Source: an uncultured Bacteroidales bacterium (GTDB lineage: Bacteria > Bacteroidota > Bacteroidia > Bacteroidales > UBA932). From it: a stretch of 47,668 nucleotides of DNA. The DNA lies in NCBI GenBank assembly GCA_947303465.1, contig CAMYYI010000014.1, forward strand, positions 1-47,668, read 5' to 3'. The notes beneath the pieces are model-generated. The model had not been told where the DNA came from. It made no database searches and saw only the letters and a list, made by a program, of their open reading frames with translations. The translations under genes were made by a program, and so were the position numbers. Below are positions 39,747-47,668 of the stretch, one piece after another (the first letter of the stretch is position 1; each line of letters opens with the position of its first letter).

Positions 39747-40670
39747 TTATTCAATCTTTACTCTCAAATACTTTGCTATCATTCTTGGTTCTATTCCAGT
39801 GGTTTTGTGAATAGTGAACATCAGGTCTGTCCTTTTTTCTTCAGGCAAAAGGAAAACATCGTGAATATCTTTTAGCTGCAGATTATGCATAAGCCAATTC
39901 GCAATATCCGAAAAACATCTGTCAGACCGTCCTGAGGTTGTTTCCTTAATATCATATTCGCTGCCGGTACTGTAGTGCATGGCCCCTATCATCTTTTCAT
40001 ACGAGTCGAAGTAGCGAAGCGCTGCAGAATAATCAATGACTGAGTAGGTTACAACTATATAGTCTATCAGCTGATGAGTTTCAATTGAATTGAGTTTCGC
40101 GAACAAACGTTTGAGCAGTCCATATGATAGAGGCTGATCGTTATGGTGTGTGCTTTTTACCTCATCAATAGCTTTTTTCATTGCGCCGGAGGCTTTCCTG
40201 ATAATTAGTGGCTCCGAAAAGGGATACTCAGAGTTTGCATAAGCCAGGTAGTTCCATCGGTATTCTTCCGCGTTCTTAACCAGCTTTCGTTCAACAGGAT
40301 TGTTGCCTATATAGATCAAATTTGTCCTAATCTGTTTGTCATGTTTTTTAGGGGCGCTGCCATAATGCTTACTAAAGATTTCTCCGTCTCTGCATTGGGT
40401 CGTTTGTCCATATTTTGCATACCACATGGATAAATCACGCATAAAAGAGGCCTGACTCTGTCTGTCGGAACTAATGAAATCTCCATGGATGTGATCTTGC
40501 ATCTGGCAAAAGGACAGAACTTGAATGTCGTAGCGCTTTGCCACTATACACATAGTGGTAAAATGCACCAAATAATCCATGAAATTATAAAATAGCAAGA
40601 ACCCGTTTTTGGTTCTCTGGTAAACGTGGGTGGGAGTCCCAGGGGAAAAAGGTCGTCTTCGGCTTTTCAT
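39747..40670 (-). CDS. REP-associated tyrosine transposase (RAYT, HUH/Y1 type)
   Basis: A protein of 307 residues. The HUH motif is MQDHIHGDF (His60, His62), and Tyr84/Tyr87 in MWYAKYGQT are candidates for the catalytic tyrosine. LIYIGNNPVERKLVKNAEEYRW matches the RAYT YIxxNPV...YxW block. RAYTs are single-copy HUH nucleases that process REP palindromes rather than move themselves. Two palindromes of one family flank it (38374 and 40762). The C-terminal 150 residues are an extra helical, perhaps DnaA-like tail. The gene is clearly AT-rich compared with its surroundings, suggesting transfer. The start at 40670 was chosen for its MKSRRRPF opening; an ATG at 40694 is also possible. Confidence 0.82.
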   Translation of the reverse strand: MKSRRRPFSPGTPTHVYQRTKNGFLLFYNFMDYLVHFTTMCIVAKRYDIQVLSFCQMQDHIHGDFISSDRQSQASFMRDLSMWYAKYGQTTQCRDGEIFSKHYGSAPKKHDKQIRTNLIYIGNNPVERKLVKNAEEYRWNYLAYANSEYPFSEPLIIRKASGAMKKAIDEVKSTHHNDQPLSYGLLKRLFAKLNSIETHQLIDYIVVTYSVIDYSAALRYFDSYEKMIGAMHYSTGSEYDIKETTSGRSDRCFSDIANWLMHNLQLKDIHDVFLLPEEKRTDLMFTIHKTTGIEPRMIAKYLRVKIE

Positions 40671-40756
40671 AGAGCAATCGTTTAAGTGTTGCAAGTATAC
40701 AAAAAGAAAAAGACATTTGAAACCGTTATTTGCAACTTCTTAATAATGAGTTGTTT

Positions 40757-40796
40757 ACGATTCTCCCTGGTGTAGATTTACACCAGGGAGAATCGT
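40757..40796. repeat. perfect 18-bp palindromic hairpin, 11-8-11 family, copy C
   Basis: The 18-nt arms (40757-40774 and 40779-40796) pair perfectly around a 4-nt loop GATT. The inner 30 nt (40762-40791) has the same TCTCCCTGGTG / CACCAGGGAGA frame as copies A and B. It lies 87 nt upstream of the transposase start and 34 nt after the rsmD stop. No T run follows on either strand, which argues against a plain terminator. Confidence 0.85.
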
Positions 40797-40830
40797 AAGG
40801 TATTGCTGGTAAGCAGGTTACGATAAACGG

Positions 40831-41364
40831 CTACAGGCTGAAGAAAGAAAAGTGTACGCGGCCGTAGCAGCGCTCCTTTACGAAGCAGGGGTGCTCCTTG
40901 AACGAATGCTCGCCGCCATGTTCCAGGATGAAGTAGCATCCCGGATGAAGGATATCTTCTGAGAGGACCTTGTCCGGAATGCCGTCAAGGCCGTCGATGG
41001 CGTAGGGCGGGTCTGCAAAGATGATGTCGAATTTCTCCCGGCAGATGGGGAGGAAGTCAAAGACGTTTGCGTGCACGGCGGTTACGTTCAGCAGCCCCAG
41101 CCGGGCGGCCTCACGCTTTATGAACGCTGCATTCTCCCTGGCCATTTCTACACAATAGACGCGGGAAGCGCCGCGGGATGCGAATTCGTAAGACACGGCG
41201 CCGGTGCCCCCGAAGAGGTCCAGCACTTTAAGGTCTTCGAATTCGTATTCGTTGCCCAGTATGTTAAACAAGCCTTCACGGGCGAAATCGGTCGTGGGTC
41301 TCGCCTTGTAACCCATAGGAGGGTAAATGGTCTTGCCTTTGAGGCGTCCTCCGATTATTCTCAT
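40831..41364 (-). CDS. rsmD: 16S rRNA guanine-N2 methyltransferase RsmD
   Basis: A protein of 177 residues. The opening MRIIGGRLKGK, the SAM-binding strand VLDLFGGTGAVSYE, and the catalytic motif FADPPYA are the RsmD signature. It methylates G966 of 16S rRNA. The start at 41364 gives a 4-nt ATGA overlap with the upstream gene; a GTG at 41370 is the alternative. Confidence 0.93.
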   Translation of the reverse strand: MRIIGGRLKGKTIYPPMGYKARPTTDFAREGLFNILGNEYEFEDLKVLDLFGGTGAVSYEFASRGASRVYCVEMARENAAFIKREAARLGLLNVTAVHANVFDFLPICREKFDIIFADPPYAIDGLDGIPDKVLSEDILHPGCYFILEHGGEHSFKEHPCFVKERCYGRVHFSFFSL

Positions 41365-41813
41365 AGGCACTCGACCGCCTTGAAGTAGCGGTACAGGGCC
41401 ATTTCCTGCTCAGGCGTAAGAGAATGCCGGAAACGTATGGTGGTAACCTCGGGGTTGAGCTGTAAAGACTTCATCGCCAGGAAGATAAAATACTGGGCGG
41501 TAACGAAGTCTGGAGCCGGATAAGAGTTGGCCAGCAGCAGGCTCTTACCCTGGGCGATGGCAAGAGACAGCTCCCCGTGCTTCCATGAACACAGCAACTT
41601 GTTGTATTCCGTGCAGGAGGGCAGGTCCTGCAATACATAAAGAATCTCCGGCGCCGCGTTCGCGTCACCGGAGACACTGTATACCAAAACTGCCGAAAAG
41701 GCAGGGATTTCTGTGAATTCCACCCGGTCTCCGTCGTTCAAGACCGCCACTTCGGCCAGCGCCTGACGCGCTGCCTCCGGCCTGAAAAAGTTTACGGGAA
41801 CGAGGGTGAACAC
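41361..41813 (-). CDS. DUF3822-like protein, apparently only the C-terminal half
   Basis: A protein of 150 residues from a GTG at 41813, beginning FTLVPVNFFRPEAARQAL, a block that in the family lies in the middle of an approximately 260-residue actin-like protein paired with rsmD. The usual N-terminal half is missing, though the reading frame stays open upstream into the 3' end of the next gene. Function is unknown. The stop overlaps rsmD, and the partnership with rsmD is typical for Bacteroidota. Confidence 0.65.
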   Translation of the reverse strand: MFTLVPVNFFRPEAARQALAEVAVLNDGDRVEFTEIPAFSAVLVYSVSGDANAAPEILYVLQDLPSCTEYNKLLCSWKHGELSLAIAQGKSLLLANSYPAPDFVTAQYFIFLAMKSLQLNPEVTTIRFRHSLTPEQEMALYRYFKAVECL

Positions 41814-41818
41814 ACCTG

Positions 41819-42511
41819 CTACTCCCAGTTGCCGGCGTTGTTGTTCGGAGCCAGGAGGCTGCCGACCTGCAGGCCTTCGTACTTGTTCTGGTCCTTACGC
41901 TCGGCGTCGAGGTTGATTCTCAGCTGGTTGTCCAGGCCCTTGAGGAGGAGCTTGTAAGGCATCTTGGCCTCGAAGAGGGGCACGGGGACACCGGATACCA
42001 TACGGGTGTCGGCGTCCATCTCCACGGGAGCGCCGCCGGAGAAAGGAATGGTAGCAAGGGAGTCGATGCAGAAGTCTTCACGCTGGAGGAAAAGGGTGTC
42101 CTTGACGGGGATCTGGGTGACCACCGAGAACACGAGGTTCTTGTCACCGGCGTTATACATTTCCAGCAATTTTTCCGGAGTGATCTTCTTGTTGGCCTTC
42201 TTGATCTTCTCTGTGTGAGCCCAGGCAATAGAGTCGTCGGCGGAACCAACCTGCATGACCACCTCCACCTTCCCGTTCTCGTAGAAGTTCTTGAGGGAGT
42301 CGACAGTAGAGACGAACTTGCCGTTCACGCTCTTGTATGCAACCTGGAGGGTACGGATATCCTTGAGGCGCTGGATGGCCACAGCCTCGCGTTTCTCTTT
42401 CTGCTTGTTGAAGTTCACAGGCTTCATGATGCTGCTGTAGATAGCGTATACGAGCCCGAGGATTGCGCAAAAGAGGATGACCTCCAAAACGATCTTTAAT
42501 GCTTTGTTCAT
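41819..42511 (-). CDS. single-span membrane protein, conserved hypothetical
   Basis: A protein of 230 residues. One N-terminal membrane span (LKIVLEVILFCAILGLVYAI) is followed by a charged helix (NKQKEKREAVAIQRLKDIRT) and a soluble, probably periplasmic domain of about 180 residues. The arrangement resembles a type II membrane protein or a pseudopilin-like start, without the prepilin cleavage site. No family was recognised. The start at 42511 was chosen over 42574, which would precede the TAACTTTG promoter box. It heads the minus-strand set with the DUF3822-like and rsmD genes. Confidence 0.72.
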   Translation of the reverse strand: MNKALKIVLEVILFCAILGLVYAIYSSIMKPVNFNKQKEKREAVAIQRLKDIRTLQVAYKSVNGKFVSTVDSLKNFYENGKVEVVMQVGSADDSIAWAHTEKIKKANKKITPEKLLEMYNAGDKNLVFSVVTQIPVKDTLFLQREDFCIDSLATIPFSGGAPVEMDADTRMVSGVPVPLFEAKMPYKLLLKGLDNQLRINLDAERKDQNKYEGLQVGSLLAPNNNAGNWE

Positions 42512-42543
42512 TGTATGTATTCTAAATTGTTTCCAAAGTCGGA

Positions 42544-42575
42544 CAAAGTTAAAAAAATGATTTATGAAATGCAAT
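42544..42575 (-). promoter_or_regulatory. minus-strand promoter ATTG-N20-TAACTTTG
   Basis: On the minus strand, ATTG (42572-42575) and TAACTTTG (42544-42551) are 20 nt apart. A leader of 32 nt follows to the ATG at 42511. It is divergent from, and adjoins, the plus-strand box at 42584. Confidence 0.65.
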
Positions 42576-42583
42576 AATATTGT

Positions 42584-42591
42584 TAAATTTG
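42584..42591 (+). promoter_or_regulatory. -7 box TAAATTTG, leaderless start
   Basis: A perfect box lies 4 nt before the GTG start of the DHH gene. With transcription starting 5-8 nt downstream of the box, the mRNA would begin at the start codon. Confidence 0.65.
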
Positions 42592-42595
42592 CATC

Positions 42596-43639
42596 GTGGA
42601 CAGGTCAAAAGACAGCGCGTCGCTCAGCTCCTTTTTAGCCGGCGCAAAGCATATCAGTACCGTTACCCACGGACGTCCCGACGGGGATGCCGCGGGCAGC
42701 AGTGCGTCTATGGTCAGCTATCTGGAGAGCTGCAGGGGAAAGGACGCGGTGGCACTCTTTCCCGACCCGGTTCCGGAGAACGCCGCCTTCGTGCTGGATG
42801 GCCTGAAGTACATAACCGACAGGGATGAGGCCGCCGGCAGGCTGCAGTCTACGGACCTGCTCATCTGCCTGGATTTCAACACCCTGTCCCGTGTGGAGGG
42901 GCTGGTGGATGCCGTCCGGGCATACAAGGGCCCCAAGGTGCTTATTGATCATCACGAGGAGCCTGATACGGCGTCCTTCGACCTCTGCATCAGCGACACC
43001 CGTGTGTCTTCCGCCTGCGAGCTTCTGTATGAGGTCCTGCTGGGCATGCCCGATATAGCAGGGGACCCCTCCAGGCTGCCCGCTGCCGCCGCCCGCGCCC
43101 TTATGACGGGCATGACTACGGATACCAACAATTTTGCGAACTCCGTGTGGCCCGGAACCCTGCAGATGGCCTCCGGCTTGCTTGCCGCCGGCGTTGACCG
43201 TGAAGACATAATCGACAGGCTCTACCACAGCGAGCGGCCCAACCGGCTTGCCGCCATGGGGGAGATGCTGTCCGGGCGCATGAAGATCCTGCCTGCGGGG
43301 GGCGCCGTTACCGTGCTCCCGCAGTCGTTCTTCGACCGTCACGGACTGCTTGACGGCGAGACCGAGGGCTTCGTGAACATGCCCCTGGCGCTGAAGGACG
43401 TGCGCCTGAGCATACTTGCTCGTGAGGACGGGGACTTTTTCCGCGTGTCCATCCGTTCCAAGAGGGGCACGTCGGCCCGCCTGCTGGCCAAGAACTTTTT
43501 CCACGGCGGCGGGCATGAGCAGGCTTCGGGAGGCCGGGTACTGATTCCCCAGGACATTTCCTGCGCCACAGAAGCGGAGGAGTACATTACCGGAATAACG
43601 GCACGGTTCCTGCAGGAAAATACTGCCGTCAAGAATTGA
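42596..43639 (+). CDS. DHH-family phosphoesterase (NrnA-like)
   Basis: A protein of 347 residues with both halves of a DHH/DHHA1 enzyme: THGRPDGDAAGS, LICLDFNT, VLIDHHEEPDT, ALMTGMTTDTN, then the DHHA1 glycine-rich tail GGGHEQASGG. This family degrades nano-RNA, pApA or c-di-AMP products, with two metal ions. The substrate is not fixed by sequence. The start is a GTG. The FKBP gene begins 1 nt after the stop, so the three plus-strand genes (DHH, FKBP, MATE) look like an operon. Confidence 0.92.
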   Translation: MDRSKDSASLSSFLAGAKHISTVTHGRPDGDAAGSSASMVSYLESCRGKDAVALFPDPVPENAAFVLDGLKYITDRDEAAGRLQSTDLLICLDFNTLSRVEGLVDAVRAYKGPKVLIDHHEEPDTASFDLCISDTRVSSACELLYEVLLGMPDIAGDPSRLPAAAARALMTGMTTDTNNFANSVWPGTLQMASGLLAAGVDREDIIDRLYHSERPNRLAAMGEMLSGRMKILPAGGAVTVLPQSFFDRHGLLDGETEGFVNMPLALKDVRLSILAREDGDFFRVSIRSKRGTSARLLAKNFFHGGGHEQASGGRVLIPQDISCATEAEEYITGITARFLQENTAVKN

Positions 43640-43640
43640 A

Positions 43641-44675
43641 ATGAAGAAGATTATCATAATAGCGCTTGCCCTCCTCTGCCTGTGCAGCTGCGGCAAGAAC
43701 AAGACATCCGGAAACAACGAAGCCGCAAAGCGGTACTACGACGCCTGGGTGCATGTGCACAAGCAGGACGGTTGGAAGCAGACGGCGCTGGGCTCCTGGA
43801 TCATAGAGCAGACCGAAGGCCAGGGCGCGGCCCTGGGCGAGTTTACGGATTCGCTTTATCTGCGCATAGGATACACAGTTTCAGGGCAGGACGGAACCAT
43901 TTCCAGCACCACATACGAGAAGGTGGCCAAGCAACTGGGAACATACGATGAAACCGTTTATTACGGCCCTGTAACCACTTATGCCAAAGGGCTTTATGCG
44001 GGTGTGGAAGAGGTGCTTTCGGGAATGAAGAAGGGTGGCCGCTGCAAGGTTGTCATCCCTTCGTGGCTTATTACCTACAACCGCTTCGACACGGCGGACG
44101 AGTATCTGGCGCAGAGCTCCGACGACATAGGCACCACTTCCATTTACGACATAGAGCTGGTCGATATCCTTGACGGTATCATGCAGTCGAGCGCAGATTC
44201 CCTCGGCCGTTACATGGTGGCAAATTTCCCCTCCAGTTTCGGCACGGATCCGGTCAAGGCAACTGCAGATTCATCGGGTACTTTCGGCTTCTATTATGTG
44301 AGCACCAAGGCTCCCAGTGAGACTACTGAACTTAAGGATACGACGATTTACATAAACTACACGGGGCGTTTGCTCAACGGACGCGTGTTCGATACTACCA
44401 TACGCGATACTGCCATACGCTACGGCCTTAAAAGGGATGCGAGCTACAAACCCGTTTCCATTACTTACGGCGATTCGTGGTCGGATATCACCATGGGCGG
44501 CGATGCCACCAAGGTGATAGCCGGTTTTGCCCGCACGCTGAGCAAGATGCATCCGTACGAGCACGGTACGGGGGTTTTCATCTCCACCCTGGGCTACAGT
44601 TACAGCGGCTCCGGCAAATCCATACCTGCCTACGCTCCCCTGAGATTCGACATTGAAGTTGTAGATAACAAGTGA
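43641..44675 (+). CDS. lipoprotein with tandem FKBP-type peptidyl-prolyl isomerase domains
   Basis: A protein of 344 residues with a lipoprotein signal (LLCLCSC-G), so anchored outside the cytoplasm. A first FKBP-like domain (about 65-180: LYLRIGYTVSG, GVEEVLSGMKKGGRCKVVIP) is diverged; a second (about 230-344: TIYINYTGRLLNGRVFDTT, then the RFDIEVVDNK end) keeps the family strands. It is likely a folding helper for surface proteins. The layout resembles gliding-associated FKBP lipoproteins but nothing else of that machinery is nearby. Confidence 0.87.
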   Translation: MKKIIIIALALLCLCSCGKNKTSGNNEAAKRYYDAWVHVHKQDGWKQTALGSWIIEQTEGQGAALGEFTDSLYLRIGYTVSGQDGTISSTTYEKVAKQLGTYDETVYYGPVTTYAKGLYAGVEEVLSGMKKGGRCKVVIPSWLITYNRFDTADEYLAQSSDDIGTTSIYDIELVDILDGIMQSSADSLGRYMVANFPSSFGTDPVKATADSSGTFGFYYVSTKAPSETTELKDTTIYINYTGRLLNGRVFDTTIRDTAIRYGLKRDASYKPVSITYGDSWSDITMGGDATKVIAGFARTLSKMHPYEHGTGVFISTLGYSYSGSGKSIPAYAPLRFDIEVVDNK

Positions 44676-44679
44676 CGCC

Positions 44680-46149
44680 ATGGCTGAAAGCGCAGCCGCA
44701 CCTCTGGAGCTGGGTACCGAACGCATAGGTACGCTCCTTCGAAAGTTCGCCGTCCCGGGCATCATAGCCCAGACGGCGGCTTCGCTGTACAACATGGTGG
44801 ACAGCATCTACATCGGGCATATTCCCGACGTAGGCTCTTATGCCATATCCGGCCTCGCCGTCACCTTCCCGCTGATGAACATCAGCATAGCCCTGGGTAC
44901 GCTTGTGGGAGTGGGCGCCATGACCCTGATTTCCATAATGCTGGGGCAGAAGAACTATGAGGCGGCCGGAAAGGTGCTCTCCAATACGCTCACTCTCAAT
45001 ATCATCATAGGTGTTGTCTTTACTGTAGTCGCCCTGTTGTTCCTGGACCCTATCCTGTATTTCTTCGGGGCCAGCGAAAAGACCATACCGTTTGCCAGGG
45101 ACTACATGACCATCATCATCCTCGGCAATACCTTTACGCATCTGCTGCATGGCTTCAACGGCATAATACGCTCGTCCGGGCATCCCAAGACGGCAATGGG
45201 ACTCACCCTTTTTACGGTGACATCCAACGCTATTCTGGATCCTGTTTTCATCTTCGCCCTGGGCATGGGCATCAAGGGTGCCGCGCTCGCAACCGTCATC
45301 TGCCAGATGCTTGCGTTAGTGTACACCCTCAGGTTCCTCTCCGATAAAAAGCAGTTCCTGCACTTTACAAAGCCCGTTTTCCGCCTGAGCCGCAGGATTG
45401 CCGGCCAGTCGCTCGCCATAGGACTTGGCCCCTTTTTGATGAACGTTGCAGCCAGCCTTGTGGCGCTTTTCGTTAACCAGCAGTTGCGCAAGTACAGCGG
45501 AGACCTGGCAATAGGTGCTTACGGAATAGTAAACCGCTTCGTGATGCTCTTCGCCATGATATGCATGGGCTTTAACCAGGGACTGCAGCCTATAGCCGGC
45601 TACAATTACGGAGCCCGTCAGTACAAGAGGGTACGCGAGATTTTCGTCCTCACGGCAAAATGGGAGGTGCTGGTTACGTCCGTATGCTTCCTGATAGCTG
45701 TATTCGTGCCCAATGTCGCGGTGGGGATGTTTACCAACGATCCCGAGCTTAAGGCCCTGGCTTCCAAAGGTATGCGTATTATGTGCTCCGGATTCGCGCT
45801 GGTGGGCTTCGGCATGGCTTCCGGAAACTTCTTCCAGTGCCTCGGAATGGTCAAGAAGTCCATTTTCCTGTCGCTGTCGCGCCAGTTGCTCTTCCTGCTG
45901 CCTTTCCTCTACACCCTGCCCCTTTGGCTCCAGGAAACCGGCGTGTGGATCAGTTTCCCCCTCTCCGACATACTCAACATCATAGTATCGGCCATCCTGA
46001 TTATAGACATCTTCCGCAAATTCAGCCGCCTCAAAGACGGCGACGATCCTGAACTGCTCGGCGGCGTGATGTCCCGTCGCAAAGTGGACCGCCCGTTCCT
46101 GCTGCGTGCTTTCTCCAACCTGCGCAAGTTTATTGCTCAGGTGATTTGA
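44680..46149 (+). CDS. MATE family efflux transporter
   Basis: A protein of 489 residues with 12 predicted spans in two six-helix halves. The N-terminal half begins GTLLRKFAVPGIIAQTAASLYNMVDSIYIG, and FNQGLQPIAGYNYGARQ marks the second half, as in MATE Na+/drug antiporters. The substrate is unknown. It follows the FKBP gene by 4 nt. The 3' end overlaps the convergent lipoprotein gene by 20 nt. Confidence 0.92.
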   Translation: MAESAAAPLELGTERIGTLLRKFAVPGIIAQTAASLYNMVDSIYIGHIPDVGSYAISGLAVTFPLMNISIALGTLVGVGAMTLISIMLGQKNYEAAGKVLSNTLTLNIIIGVVFTVVALLFLDPILYFFGASEKTIPFARDYMTIIILGNTFTHLLHGFNGIIRSSGHPKTAMGLTLFTVTSNAILDPVFIFALGMGIKGAALATVICQMLALVYTLRFLSDKKQFLHFTKPVFRLSRRIAGQSLAIGLGPFLMNVAASLVALFVNQQLRKYSGDLAIGAYGIVNRFVMLFAMICMGFNQGLQPIAGYNYGARQYKRVREIFVLTAKWEVLVTSVCFLIAVFVPNVAVGMFTNDPELKALASKGMRIMCSGFALVGFGMASGNFFQCLGMVKKSIFLSLSRQLLFLLPFLYTLPLWLQETGVWISFPLSDILNIIVSAILIIDIFRKFSRLKDGDDPELLGGVMSRRKVDRPFLLRAFSNLRKFIAQVI

Positions 46150-47014
46150 TTTTGAAGCGAAGCTTGAAATAAATGGCACCGTCTACGAATTCCTCTTTGG
46201 CGTCAGGATCTGAGTAGAGGGCTTCACACCATTTCCAGTAGCGTTCAAAAGTAACAGGGATGCAGAAGCTAACCGTAATTACGTCAGGATCTTCAAAGGG
46301 CTGTTCATTTTCGTCTAAAACAACTTCATTAGGATTCTTGACAGTGCGGCAATAAAGGCAAAGCGGAAACATCTTTCCGTCTGTAAAGTACTCCTTAGCA
46401 CTGTAAAAATTACAATCAAGACCATGACCTACAGTGCCTGTTTTCCCTTTGAACATGTAATCAGGCCCAGTTATGTCAAGATAATTTCGGTCCCCAAATT
46501 CGAACCAGTCCCTCAACTCTGTCCAGGCCTCTTGCCCGAAGAGCGTTCCGTTGGCCTTGACTGTTGGCAGCCCCCTTACATATGCACTGACAAATTGCCC
46601 GATAGCTATTTCATCAGTTGCCTTTTTAATTACCGGTTCCTCTTTATCTTCAATCAATTGGCGGCGATACTCTTCGAACTGTTCAGATATCTTTTTTGTC
46701 CTCTCAGTATATCTTTCAAAAGTATACGCCTCCACTTTTGATGCGTCTTTAGAAAGCTTTCCATAAAGAGTAGAACGATATAAAACAGAGGTGTACAGAC
46801 CATTATAATTGCCGAATGCAAATTCATAAGGCCATGAACAGAAAGTATACAACCCTGTGGTTTTGTTTACTCCCCAATCGCTAAGTTCATAATTACCGCC
46901 CAGACTATTGCCAAATATCTGCAACTTGGAGTAATTATCAAGATCCGGGTCATAGTATCTTTTACATGAGACAAGGCATATTGCAACAGATAATAGTGAT
47001 ATAAATCGTTTCAT
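46130..47014 (-). CDS. lipoprotein of unknown function
   Basis: A protein of 294 residues with a lipoprotein signal (ICLVSC-K). It has Tyr/Phe/Trp-rich strand segments, a charged helical stretch (YTERTKKISEQFEEYRR) and a C-terminal part (FERYWKWCEALY). No family was recognised. The start at 47014 begins the signal peptide; an in-frame ATG at 47053 is less likely. Base composition is AT-rich relative to most of the window. It lies directly downstream of a broken C10 peptidase; Bacteroidota C10 proteases are often neighboured by small inhibitors or lipoproteins, but no such role can be shown. Confidence 0.75.
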   Translation of the reverse strand: MKRFISLLSVAICLVSCKRYYDPDLDNYSKLQIFGNSLGGNYELSDWGVNKTTGLYTFCSWPYEFAFGNYNGLYTSVLYRSTLYGKLSKDASKVEAYTFERYTERTKKISEQFEEYRRQLIEDKEEPVIKKATDEIAIGQFVSAYVRGLPTVKANGTLFGQEAWTELRDWFEFGDRNYLDITGPDYMFKGKTGTVGHGLDCNFYSAKEYFTDGKMFPLCLYCRTVKNPNEVVLDENEQPFEDPDVITVSFCIPVTFERYWKWCEALYSDPDAKEEFVDGAIYFKLRFKIKSPEQ

Positions 47015-47078
47015 GGTAGAACGAAATAAAATGATATTACTTACATTTTTCATACTCAGGGCTCTTAAATGCTCTGTA

Positions 47079-47668
47079 TCATTCTGCTACCGCAAAACCA
47101 TAAGTCATTGATATATTATGATTATAATCATAATAATCATTATTTATCTGAACAGTCCATCCAGAGGTCAATGAGTAGAACCCATTATTGACGTTATTAG
47201 TCCATTGATTATGCCACCCCCAGTTTATCATAATATCCGTAAACTCGTATGGAGTGTAAGTATACGTAATATATTCTTCAGGAATTATATATGGACCTGT
47301 GGGTGTTCCATCAAGTACGTAGTAATGTTGGTGGACATATTTTGTTCTAGTCATGCGATAGCCATCAATAACAAATGCGTGAATGTGTCCATCTACTGGG
47401 ACGAGAAGATTAGACGCTGATACCATTGTCCTCGAACAAAATATTCTTTAGGTTCCCTGGCAGAGCCCATGAATATACCCCAAATATATCATCACAATAA
47501 TGCATATCTACCGTCTTCCCTACAAATCCAATAAGTATTGCCTCAGGAAGAGTTGCGATTGAAGAGTTCTGGTGAATAGTGCTCATCTGAGACCAAACAC
47601 TACTTGATTCATTTATAAAGAATTGTTCATAGTTACTGATATCTCCCACACAATAGCCCGTGCTAGGT
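47079..47668 (-). pseudogene. broken C10 (streptopain-like) cysteine peptidase, cut by the window edge
   Basis: Two minus-strand frames carry consecutive C10 pieces. The upstream piece, open to the window edge and ending at 47410, reads AILIGFVGKTVDMHYCDD and LPGNLKNILF. The downstream one (47426-47079) reads DGHIHAFVIDGY, with the catalytic His, then INWGWHNQWTNNVNNGFYSL. The frames differ and about 25-40 residues expected between the pieces are missing, so a frameshift with deletion is likely. The catalytic Cys part is outside the window. A sequencing error could explain the shift but not the missing residues. AT-rich. Confidence 0.72.

Overview
The window looks like chromosome from an uncultured or gut-type member of the Bacteroidales. 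The evidence is the TTTG-N20-TAnnTTTG promoters, the near absence of Shine-Dalgarno sequences, a DUF4290-ftsK-lolA-mnmA gene run, a FISUMP-domain lipoprotein, an OprO/P-type porin, C10 peptidase remnants, and many SPII lipoproteins. Most genes are GC-rich by eye. Two patches are clearly more AT-rich and look acquired or decaying: the transposase at about 39.7-40.7 kb and the end from about 46.2 kb.

Layout. 0-0.4 kb: the 3' part of a tRNA-Pro with an unusual AGG anticodon, its terminator, and repeat-rich intergenic DNA with an inverted tRNA-like remnant. 0.4-7 kb: an exported DNase I-like phosphatase/nuclease, facing a minus-strand operon (polyferredoxin membrane protein, S1/P1 nuclease, GH2 glycosidase, unknown lipoprotein). 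7-9.6 kb: a DASS anion/Na+ symporter with an OprO/P-like porin. 9.7-17 kb: an AddB/AddA-like recombination nuclease-helicase pair coupled to an FAD-dependent dehydrogenase. 17-18.4 kb: an SPL-type radical SAM protein. 18.4-21 kb: a coupled trio (ATP-grasp-like protein, WbqC family, GT2 glycosyltransferase). 21-24.3 kb: a convergent, tightly overlapping four-gene cassette (HPr-kinase-like P-loop protein, membrane-less S24/S26 peptidase, PqqD-like protein, ABC exporter). 24.4-30.3 kb: DUF4290, ftsK, lolA-like, mnmA, lytic transglycosylase. 30.3-38.3 kb: apbE, FISUMP lipoprotein, RSH (SpoT-like) enzyme, short comEC, ackA, ptb/pta-like, mazG. 38.4-42.5 kb: alpha/beta hydrolase, RAYT-type transposase, rsmD, DUF3822-like half protein, single-span membrane protein. 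42.6-46.1 kb: DHH phosphoesterase, tandem FKBP lipoprotein, MATE exporter. 46.1-47.7 kb: a lipoprotein and a broken C10 peptidase.

Three things stand out. (1) The kinase/peptidase/PqqD/ABC cassette resembles the accessory part of a RiPP or lasso-peptide locus but has no cyclase, no B2 protease and no visible precursor; it may be an undescribed peptide-modification/export system. (2) A REP-associated (HUH/Y1) transposase is flanked by two hairpins with the same 11-8-11 geometry and related sequence; a third lies at 9.6 kb, suggesting a REP/RAYT system. (3) Small palindromic repeats sharing a GAGCGAAGCGA-like core sit inside open genes (mazG, the FAD dehydrogenase, the lytic transglycosylase) without breaking the frame, and also in intergenic DNA.

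Several genes also carry a TAnnTTTG -7 box only 4-5 nt before the start codon, which predicts leaderless mRNAs. All functional calls come from reading motifs; no database search was possible.
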